In this document: positions 32,834-40,500 of the stretch, one piece after another
Position numbering within the stretch: position 1 is the first letter of the stretch
How the letters are laid out: each line of letters starts with the position of its first letter
Translations under genes and position numbers: made by a program
Notes under the pieces: model-generated
What the model was told of the DNA's origin: nothing
What the model saw: the letters and a program-made list of their open reading frames with translations, nothing else
Database searches by the model: none
Assembly (NCBI GenBank): GCA_946620035.1
Contig: CAMOMX010000008.1
Span: 1 to 45,679 of the forward strand
Origin: CAG-791 sp003447895
Lineage (GTDB): Bacteria > Bacillota > Clostridia > Lachnospirales > Lachnospiraceae
Direction of reading: 5' to 3'
Length of the DNA stretch: 45,679 nt

Positions 32834-33571
32834 TCAGGACAGAAGAAGCCGCAACTGCCTGAGCCACAGATTCCAGTACCGGAGGCAGTCGCCTGGATCC
32901 TCCGGTCCCTGCCGGCTCTCCGGCGCGTCCAGGCACTTAAGAAGAGACCAGTAGTGATGATATCTTTTCAAGAAGCTGCTTTGGCTGTAAGCTTCCTGAT
33001 ACCGGTCGTTTCCGCTGTAGAAAAGGCGCGTGAATAAAAGGGCGCCGGCCTCACGAAGCTGCATAGATGGCGGAAGATCCACAGAGGCGTGATAATCGAT
33101 CAGGTTATAGGGAAGGCTGCGGTCAGAAAGACTGCAGGCATCCGTGAGATCGATCAGGCGGATGTCATAGCGGTCGCTCACCACGATGATGTTCTCCGGA
33201 TTGAGGTCGAGCTGCAAAAGCCCTACGGTGCTGAGCATCTCCTGGGCAGCACTGAGCTGCTCGAAGAGATATAAGATCTGGCTGTCGGTCAGATATCTGT
33301 GCGGGCTTCTGTGTGCCATGCTCCGAAGCTTCTGCTCAAGCGTGATCCCGCTTATATGGTCCATCTTGATACAGGGGTTTCCGAGCCGGTCAAAGCCGCA
33401 GGTGCGGTAGACGGGAAACAGAAGCCGGTACCGTTCCGGATCCCGCAGGAAAAGGCTTTTCATGGCGAGAAACTCTCTCCGGTAAGCCAGGAAAGCATCG
33501 CGGCGGAGAGAGGGCTCCAGGCACTTCTTGATAATATACTGACCATCTGCGGAACGGATCACGGAATGCAT
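32834..33571 (-). CDS. Divergent protein-kinase-like protein on the opposite strand inside the cluster
   Basis: 245 residues with kinase-like landmarks: a possible ATP-site lysine in YIIKK, a catalytic-loop-like LLQLDLNPENIIV (Asp and the Asn five positions on are kept, but HRD is QLD), and LIDLTDA in place of DFG. It may be an active but divergent kinase or a pseudokinase. It is the only gene of the 19757-44361 cluster on the minus strand, ending 16 bases after the PBP stop and starting 84 bases from the PP2C start. Start: ATG 33569-33571 with AAGGAG upstream; a perfect TATAAT sits about 40 bases before it. No membrane segment. It could regulate the main kinase or phosphatase; that is inference. 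Confidence 0.75.
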   Translation of the reverse strand: MHSVIRSADGQYIIKKCLEPSLRRDAFLAYRREFLAMKSLFLRDPERYRLLFPVYRTCGFDRLGNPCIKMDHISGITLEQKLRSMAHRSPHRYLTDSQILYLFEQLSAAQEMLSTVGLLQLDLNPENIIVVSDRYDIRLIDLTDACSLSDRSLPYNLIDYHASVDLPPSMQLREAGALLFTRLFYSGNDRYQEAYSQSSFLKRYHHYWSLLKCLDAPESRQGPEDPGDCLRYWNLWLRQLRLLLS

Positions 33572-33610
33572 AAAGAATCTCCTTCAGAAACTGGTTTTCG
33601 TCACATTTGT

Positions 33611-33616
33611 ATTATA
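33611..33616 (-). promoter_or_regulatory. -10 element of a probable promoter for the minus-strand kinase-like gene
   Basis: On the minus strand the sequence reads TATAAT, about 40 bases upstream of the ATG. No clear -35 is seen. The same 84-base gap must also carry any separate promoter for the rightward PP2C gene. Confidence 0.4.
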
Positions 33617-33654
33617 CACCAAAGAAATACGTTTTTCTTGGAAAGAAGGTTTCT

Positions 33655-34482
33655 ATGAACTACAGAGCTTACTGGAACACGGTGAAGTCGAGGAGGCACA
33701 AAGTCAACGAAGACAGGCTGATGATCTCCGAATATACCTTTATGGGCGATTACACGGTCCGGCTCCTGGTCGTGGCAGACGGCATGGGCGGCCTTGAGAA
33801 CGGAGAGACGGCGTCCTACAACGCAGTCTCCGGGTTTTTGGAAAGCTTCTATTCGGAACTCATGAAAGCGTATCTGAAAACGGATATGGAAAAATATTCC
33901 GCCCGTCATGACTATCGCGGAATTAAGGAGGCCATGACAGCATCGGCGCAGGCCGCAAACAGAAGCGTGTGCCGGGGAGCGGGAAGACTCGAAGAGACCG
34001 GAAGCACGATCAGTGCGGTATGTATCGTGGAGGACTACGCAGTGGCCGTCAATGTCGGGGACTCCCCGATCTATTACTATGACGGCCAAAGGGACAGACT
34101 CAGTCTGATCTCCCGGCTTCAGACAGAGGCTGAGCTCAAAGCGGAGAGAGGAGAATATGAGCGGTACTCCATAGAGTATTACGAGGATGATCACAGACTC
34201 TACAACTACCTTGGCGGCTATGAGCATTTGGAAGAGAAAGACATCTGCACGTATCCGATCGGAAGGATCAGGACCGGAGACGCGATCCTCATTGGCTCAG
34301 ACGGCGCTTTCGGGAGGATCTCGGAGGACACGATCCGTATGGAACTGTCAGAGAGCCTTGACGACGGAGAGGACGCAGAGAGGTTCTTTCTGGACAACCT
34401 CTTTGAGATGGCAAGAGCGGACAAAGACGATGACCAGACAGCAGTCCTGTATGTGATCGCGGAAGAGGAAGAAGAGGAATAA
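33655..34482 (+). CDS. PP2C-family protein Ser/Thr phosphatase
   Basis: 275 residues, a complete PP2C catalytic domain. Metal-binding aspartates are present: VNEDRL (Asp20), VADGMGG (Asp42), SDGAFG (Asp216) and DDDQTA (Asp260 region). GSTISAVCI and VNVGDSPIY are typical core strands. It should remove phosphate from Ser/Thr residues in the cytoplasm, reversing the kinase encoded 3 bases downstream. Start: ATG 33655 with GAAAGAAGG at 33641-33649; the longer frame from 33607 is not supported. The C-terminus is a short run of glutamates. Together with the kinase and the vWA genes it forms a triad like the TerY-P arrangement. Confidence 0.92.
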   Translation: MNYRAYWNTVKSRRHKVNEDRLMISEYTFMGDYTVRLLVVADGMGGLENGETASYNAVSGFLESFYSELMKAYLKTDMEKYSARHDYRGIKEAMTASAQAANRSVCRGAGRLEETGSTISAVCIVEDYAVAVNVGDSPIYYYDGQRDRLSLISRLQTEAELKAERGEYERYSIEYYEDDHRLYNYLGGYEHLEEKDICTYPIGRIRTGDAILIGSDGAFGRISEDTIRMELSESLDDGEDAERFFLDNLFEMARADKDDDQTAVLYVIAEEEEEE

Positions 34483-34485
34483 GGG

Positions 34486-35811
34486 ATGCTTGATAAGGGA
34501 AGAATTCTGTATGAAGAGTGCGGCGGCCGGGAGAGAAAGGTATACCGGCTCCCGGAAGAAATCCGGATCAAAAAGGGAGCGCAGATCGGAAAGGCGGAGG
34601 ACCTTCCGGAAAACCGTCTTGCCTTTCTTAAGCTTGTGCAGCTCGAAGGCCCGGACCTTAGAAGAATTCGGAATCAGGACGTGGAAGATTCCGTCAGAAA
34701 TTATGAGAGGGAGGGCAGATTTCAGTTCTTTTATCCCTTCATCGAACAGGTCTACGGAACGAAACTTGTGTATGCCAAGCACAAGGACGGGAGTAGGACT
34801 TACTATTTCGGCGTGAGCGTTGAGTATGTGGAAGGGGAGGACGTCTCAGACTTCCGAAAGCGGCTTGGGGACAGGTCTCTTACGTCCGGGGAGGAGACCG
34901 GGATCTTCCGAAACATTCTGCAGTTTTTGTACGGAATGAGGTATTACCTGAACTATGCCAGCCTCAGATATCTACACAGGGACCTCAAGCCTGAAAACGT
35001 CATGATCGATGGAAACGGCAATGTGAAGATCATTGACTTTGATTTCGCCCACATTTCGGGAAGCAGGGAGACGGAGAACGGGCGAAACAGCCTGCCGTTC
35101 AGCCGGGGCTACTCCTCGCCGTTACTCTTTAAGGGGGGAAGCCTCAAACTCCCGGATGTGCAGGACGAGTTCTATGCGGCCGGGCGCCTTCTCTTTTACT
35201 GGCTGAACGGAGCAGCTTACTTTACGGAAGAGGAATCGACGGAACCGGAATCGACGGAACCGGATGAAAAGCCCTTCCGGCAGGAGATCCCTTATATCAA
35301 AGATCCCGCCCTGGGATTTGGAACAAAGACAGAACGGTTTCGAAAGGAATATCAGACGCCGGAATATGAAGCTTTCAGGAAAATGCTCGACAGGATGTGC
35401 GGCGCGCCTTCTGAAAAGAGATATGATTCGATCGAGGAGATCATAGAGGACTATATCCGGTTCCTGAGGTCCAAATACGGAAAAACCGAGGCGGAGCTGG
35501 AAGCCCTGATGGAAATAGAGAACATGCCGGTCCTTGGAAATAACCTGACCAGATTTGAAGAGAAAGCGCCCATTGTGTGCAGTAAGGTCAATGGACGAAA
35601 GTCCGGCAAAAAGCTTTACCGGTACAGCATGCGGGACATCACAGCGGACGGGCGCGTCGCGATGACGATCTATAACCTTGGGGGGGAGGTCTACTACATC
35701 CCGGCAGGGGAGACAAGGCGGCGAACGGGCAGGGAAAACGAGGATTTCAGAGTCAGGAATCAGGATGTGTTTGTAACAGAAAACGGAACAGAGATCACAT
35801 TTACTCTCTAG
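34486..35811 (+). CDS. Ser/Thr protein kinase with C-terminal accessory domain
   Basis: 441 residues. Kinase landmarks: candidate ATP lysine in FLKLVQ (Lys49), LHRDLKPENVMI (catalytic Asp166) and KIIDFDFAH (Asp184, DFD for DFG). EFYAAGRLLFYWLNG fits helix F. The activation segment contains GYSSPLL. A small Glu/Ser/Thr/Pro repeat (STEPESTEP, from a duplicated 15-bp unit at about 35232-35261) interrupts the C-lobe. Beyond about 345 is an extra beta-rich domain of about 95 residues. No transmembrane helix, so it is soluble, unlike PASTA-type PknB. Start: ATG 34486 with AAGGG just before, 3 bases after the PP2C stop, consistent with translational coupling. Confidence 0.9.
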   Translation: MLDKGRILYEECGGRERKVYRLPEEIRIKKGAQIGKAEDLPENRLAFLKLVQLEGPDLRRIRNQDVEDSVRNYEREGRFQFFYPFIEQVYGTKLVYAKHKDGSRTYYFGVSVEYVEGEDVSDFRKRLGDRSLTSGEETGIFRNILQFLYGMRYYLNYASLRYLHRDLKPENVMIDGNGNVKIIDFDFAHISGSRETENGRNSLPFSRGYSSPLLFKGGSLKLPDVQDEFYAAGRLLFYWLNGAAYFTEEESTEPESTEPDEKPFRQEIPYIKDPALGFGTKTERFRKEYQTPEYEAFRKMLDRMCGAPSEKRYDSIEEIIEDYIRFLRSKYGKTEAELEALMEIENMPVLGNNLTRFEEKAPIVCSKVNGRKSGKKLYRYSMRDITADGRVAMTIYNLGGEVYYIPAGETRRRTGRENEDFRVRNQDVFVTENGTEITFTL

Positions 35812-35824
35812 AAAGGTGGGACCG

Positions 35825-36880
35825 ATGTCACTGAGAAAACCGATGGATAAAAACAGAAGAAAACAGGGCAGACAGCCCGGAAGAATCGCGACCGACAGCG
35901 ATTGGATCAAGGTCCCCGGAGAGTCTGACCTGCCTGAGTATGAGCCGGAGGCCAGGCATGGAGAGGAAGCGCCCCCGGAAGACGAAGAGACATATGAGCC
36001 GGATGAGGTCATCCCCATGATGGAAATGAAAGAGGATCCGGAAGAAATCGTTTCGGAGGAAGCGCCGCAAAGGAAAGAGACCCCGCCGCGGCGTCCGGAG
36101 CCGCCCCGGGAAGAGAAGCGTGTCAGAGAAGAGCGCTTTGCACAGAGGGACGAACTCAAAGAGCGGAGAAGGCCGGCACACGGAATGCAAAAGAGCGCGG
36201 AGAAGAAAAAGGAAACGCTGGTACTGACCGGTATCATCCTGGATGCGACAAGCTCCTTTATATCCGTCTTTCCCGCCGTGTACTATGTGCTGGAAGAGTT
36301 CCTGAAGGATATGAGTGCCAGACAGAAGGAGTACAGGGGAATCGACTTCCGGTATGGACTTACCCTTCTTCACAATGAGGCGGAATCCGTTTCCTTCTCC
36401 GACGGAAGCTTCTTTACAAAGGATGTGGACAGACTGCGAAAAGCGATCCATAACATTGAGTTTTACGGAGGCTCCCTGGACGGAAGAGAGGATCTTGACG
36501 GAGCGCTCAGAGAACAGCTGCGCAGGCAGAATGAATGTGATCCGAAGGAGTACGAGAGAATCTACCGGGGTGTGATCCTGTTCTCCGATTCGGTTTCCGC
36601 CACTTCGGAACCGCAGGATTTCAGCGGCGCTTATTTGGACGAGGCGCAGACGATCGAAAACAACGGCGTCCGCTTTGCCCAGTTCTATACATTCGACGGG
36701 GACTATCTGCCGGCCATGCGAATGGTTGACAGGGATGGGAGACCTACGGACAACGATAAAAACATTGCCGTTTCAGTCGACATCAAAAAACTCATTGAAG
36801 GCGGCGAAGACGCGGTGACCGATGAGGTAAGAATGATGATCAGCACGATCCTGAACCAGACTTCTGTAGGAATGCAATAA
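35825..36880 (+). CDS. vWA-domain protein (TerY-like) with disordered N-terminus
   Basis: 351 residues. The first 120 are Glu/Pro/Arg-rich and likely disordered. The remainder is vWA-like: TGIILDATSSF gives a MIDAS-type D-x-T/S-x-S (Asp140), followed by EFYGGSLDGREDLDGAL and GVILFSDSVSA, matching the second and third MIDAS loops. vWA domains bind protein partners through a metal ion; in TerY-P triads such a protein is encoded with a PP2C phosphatase and a kinase, as here. Start: ATG 35825 with GAAAGGTGG at 35811-35819; a GTG at 35816 lies inside that site. Cytoplasmic. Confidence 0.8.
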   Translation: MSLRKPMDKNRRKQGRQPGRIATDSDWIKVPGESDLPEYEPEARHGEEAPPEDEETYEPDEVIPMMEMKEDPEEIVSEEAPQRKETPPRRPEPPREEKRVREERFAQRDELKERRRPAHGMQKSAEKKKETLVLTGIILDATSSFISVFPAVYYVLEEFLKDMSARQKEYRGIDFRYGLTLLHNEAESVSFSDGSFFTKDVDRLRKAIHNIEFYGGSLDGREDLDGALREQLRRQNECDPKEYERIYRGVILFSDSVSATSEPQDFSGAYLDEAQTIENNGVRFAQFYTFDGDYLPAMRMVDRDGRPTDNDKNIAVSVDIKKLIEGGEDAVTDEVRMMISTILNQTSVGMQ

Positions 36881-36905
36881 GGCTCATGCTATAAAGGAGA
36901 CGAAC

Positions 36906-37526
36906 ATGCCACTTAAAGATTATGATCGGTGGACAGAACGGGAAAACTGTGATCTCAGCGCAGTGATCTGCATCTGCCAAAAGTCCGGGTACGGCGCGAA
37001 GAGCCCCATAAACAGAGCGCTTTCCCGCATTCAGCAGGATCTCAGAAAAATGGCCGAAAAGGACGGGGAAGAATCCTACAACAGCGTCCGGGTGGCTTTT
37101 GTCTATGAAAATGAAGTGTCGCTCGGGGTCAAACCGTTTGAAGTGATCGATGAGAACACGCAGATCTCCTTCATGGAGAGCTATGGAAGAACGGAACACA
37201 ATCTGGCCCATGTGCTCTTCATGGGACTGATCCTTCTGGAGGAAGCCGCGAGGGAAGAAGAGGTCCCTTCGATCAAGCGCCTGTACCTCGTCACGGACAG
37301 GAGGTTCCCCAGACGGGAAGTGAACCGGATCCTTGCGGACGAAGAAGACGGGGAAGAAAACCCCGAAGCAAACTTCCGGGAAGACGCGGAGGATCCGGGA
37401 AGCCTGATCATCCCGAGATTTGCGGATATTTATAACGAGACGGGGATGTATCTGTATAAGACCAGGCAGGCGGGAGACCAAAAACTGGAGAAGCTGTTTA
37501 CGGAAGTACACATAATAGGAGAATAA
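36906..37526 (+). CDS. Small vWA-like protein lacking a MIDAS motif
   Basis: 206 residues. The pattern of a first strand (DLSAVICICQKSGYG), an amphipathic helix (INRALSRIQQDLRKM), a VRVAFVYENEV strand and a later KRLYLVTDRRF strand follows the vWA fold seen in TerY-type proteins. The metal-binding DxSxS is replaced (CQKSGYG), so it is probably non-metal-binding. No other family was recognised. Start: ATG 36906 with AAAGGAG at 36894-36900. It sits between the vWA gene and the helicase gene with short gaps, clearly in the same operon. It may be a paired, inactive partner of the preceding vWA protein; this is inference from shape and position. Confidence 0.7.
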   Translation: MPLKDYDRWTERENCDLSAVICICQKSGYGAKSPINRALSRIQQDLRKMAEKDGEESYNSVRVAFVYENEVSLGVKPFEVIDENTQISFMESYGRTEHNLAHVLFMGLILLEEAAREEEVPSIKRLYLVTDRRFPRREVNRILADEEDGEENPEANFREDAEDPGSLIIPRFADIYNETGMYLYKTRQAGDQKLEKLFTEVHIIGE

Positions 37527-37580
37527 ATCAGACAGGGTCAGATTTTTTGGCAGCATCGACGCCGAAAAGGGGGAGAGTAT

Positions 37581-40500
37581 ATGGCATTCAATATCAGTGC
37601 AACCGTGGCAACCGACATCAACTATGCGGCAAGCCACCAGAAAAAGCAGATTGTAGTAAAAGACATCCGCGTTTTGGACTGCGCACCCGGAAACTACGTG
37701 ATCAGGATCGTGTCCGAACCGGCGTTTTTGTTTGAGTTTAAGCGGGCGGTCAGCGCCACATCCGCTTCGACGACTATTTCCATAGTAACCCCGGAGATCA
37801 CCTTCAATGACGCGCTGTACAGGACAGACCTCATCGAAGCGCAGGACGGGCGGATCCGGATCGAGATCTATGATCCGGAGAAGCCGGATGTGATCCTGGG
37901 CTTTCTGCACACCAAAGTCCATATTCAGCCCTATCTTCACTGGGACGCGCTGCACTTTCCCGACACGCTGCCCGCCTTTATGCAGCCCAATGACCCGCTC
38001 TTAAATCAGGTCATGAAGAGAGCGGGGGAGTACGCGTCCGAAGCCGGCGATTCGATGTGCGGCTATCAGTGCAGAACCAAAACAGGCGTAAGAAGGCAGG
38101 CGGATTATATTTATCAGGCTTTACAGGATATGGATATCCATTACCTCTCCGCGCCGGCAAGCTTCGACATCGGGCAGAAGATCAGGATCCCTCATCAGGT
38201 CCTTCATGAGAGCTCCAGGCAGGGAACCTGTCTGGATCTTGCCGTCCTGTATGCCAGCGCTTTGGAAGCGGATTCCCTGAATTCTCTTCTGGTGCTGGTT
38301 CCGGGGCACGCGTTCGCGGCTGTCTGGCTCGTGGACAAAGTGTTTCCCAAAAGGATCGTCAGAGCCACGGACTACTCGAGCACAGAGTGGTCGGCGATCA
38401 TGCAGGACATTCTTCCGATCGAGTGCACGACCTACACGGACGGCAAGGACATCGGGTTTGAAGATGCGGTGGCGATCGGAAAGAGGAATATGGCAAAGCT
38501 CGAGAATATGACCGACGTGGAGAGGTCCCGAAGAAGCGGCGAAAATCCGGTCTACACCTATACGGATGAGCCGATCTGCGAAGCCCCCGGAGACAAACCG
38601 GCCGCGGAATTTCTTCGTGAGGAGTTCTCTGAGGAGAAGAGAAGCAGGATCGCGCAGCTAAGGGACAAGTCCATGGATCTGACGGTCAAGAGCCGTCTTC
38701 TGAGCTGCGACTCAGACACACTGTCGATCACGGCGGAAACGGATGTCTCTGTCTTCCTAAGGGCCGACTCCATCGGGGACAGAGAAGAGGCCGCCGACGA
38801 GATCGCGCTGGCGTTCATGGACCTCATCGGGAAGAAGACAACCGGGAGGAAGTCGGCAGGCGCAAAGGGCAAGGACAGGAAAGAGATCTTCCGGGAACTT
38901 TACTCCAGACAGGTGCAGAACGAGCGGGAAACCGGAAAGAGCAATCTGTATATCGCGATCAATGAACTGATCTGGAAACCGGCTGCGGACAAGAACTGTC
39001 ATGCGGTCATGTACTTGTGCCCTGCGGAGATCTACAAGAACAGGAGAGGCGATTATCAGCTCCGCGTCAAGGCGGAGGGCCTTCTCTTTAACCCGGCCCT
39101 CAAAGTGCTCTTAAATCAGTCCTATCAGTTTGATACCAGCCAGATCCTGGACCGGCCGGGCGCGGAGTATGACAGACAGCTCCGTTACATAGAATTTCTG
39201 ATCGAGAACCAGAAGGGGTGGCAGATCAAACAAAATATTGTGCGCCTGGCGCTCTACAATGTCCCCAATGAAGCAGTCTGGAACGGACTCAGCGAGCCTT
39301 CCGTTGCCTCCCATGAGATCGTGGCCGGCCTCTTGGAGGGACAGATGAACTGGGTCAACAGAGTCAGCACATCCAACCGGGGAGGCGGAAAGAACGGGAG
39401 TGACAAGGACAAAGGAACCGAAATCTATGCCTTTGAGACAGACAGCTCCCAGAGAGAGATCATTGAATCCGCCTTCGAGAGGAAGGCGCAGGTGGTGGTC
39501 GGTCCCGCGGGTGACGGAAAGACGCAGACAGTCGTAAACATCATGGCGGAGGCGGTCCGCAGAGGAGAGAAAGTGCTGTTCGTGTCCGAAAAAGCGCCCG
39601 CCATGGAAGTTGCGTATGAGAAACTCAATGAGATCTTCGACGGACTCTTTAACCTGAGGATCCTGTCCGGGAAGGACAAGCCGGCCGATATCATCCGGCA
39701 GATCAAAAAGACACTGGACTATCTGGAGACTCATTCCAAAGGCGCCGATCCGCAGGACATGAAGGAGGAGCGGGAAAAATACAGAGCGAGCCTTGCGTAT
39801 CTGGAAAAGTACTATTCCTGTATGACAGAGAAGACGTCGTGCGGAAAGTCCATGGAAGAGCTGATCAACATGTATGAGAAGTATTCGGACTGCGACCTCC
39901 GCTTTAAGATGGATGACAGGATCCTGGGGATCTCCCTGTCCGACGCGGAAGAGAAGCTCGCCATGTACGGGCTCGTTCTGGAAGAATGCGACCAGGCCAG
40001 CGGAAAATATACGGAATTCATACGATATGACAACCTGGCGGGAAAGGGAGAGAGGGAAACGCTCGAGATCGCGCAGGCGGCGATCCATAAATACAGAAGC
40101 CTTCTTTCCGAGACGGATCAGCTGGCGAAGACCCTGGGCGCAGAGACGGGAGGGGCCGCAAAGGAGGTCCTGGAGCAGATGCTCATTTCCGCCACTATTT
40201 TGGCAGACTGCCCTGTGCTGGGAAGCAGTATTGAGGATATGAGAAGCAGTGCCCTGGACGAAGAGAACGAGTACTATGACCTTCTCGAGGAAGAACTGGA
40301 GGCACTGGCAGGCAGTCCCTCCTTCCTTGGAATCAAAAACCGGCAGAAAAGAAAGTGCTATGATCTCCTCAGGGAGAGATTCAGCATTGAGGACGCCAAT
40401 CAGATCCTCAAGGAGTTCGAGGAGGATCCGGAAGCGGTGCTGGGAAAAGTCAGAAACGGAGACAAGCTTTCAGAGAACGAACTGATCCCGGATGAGGAGA

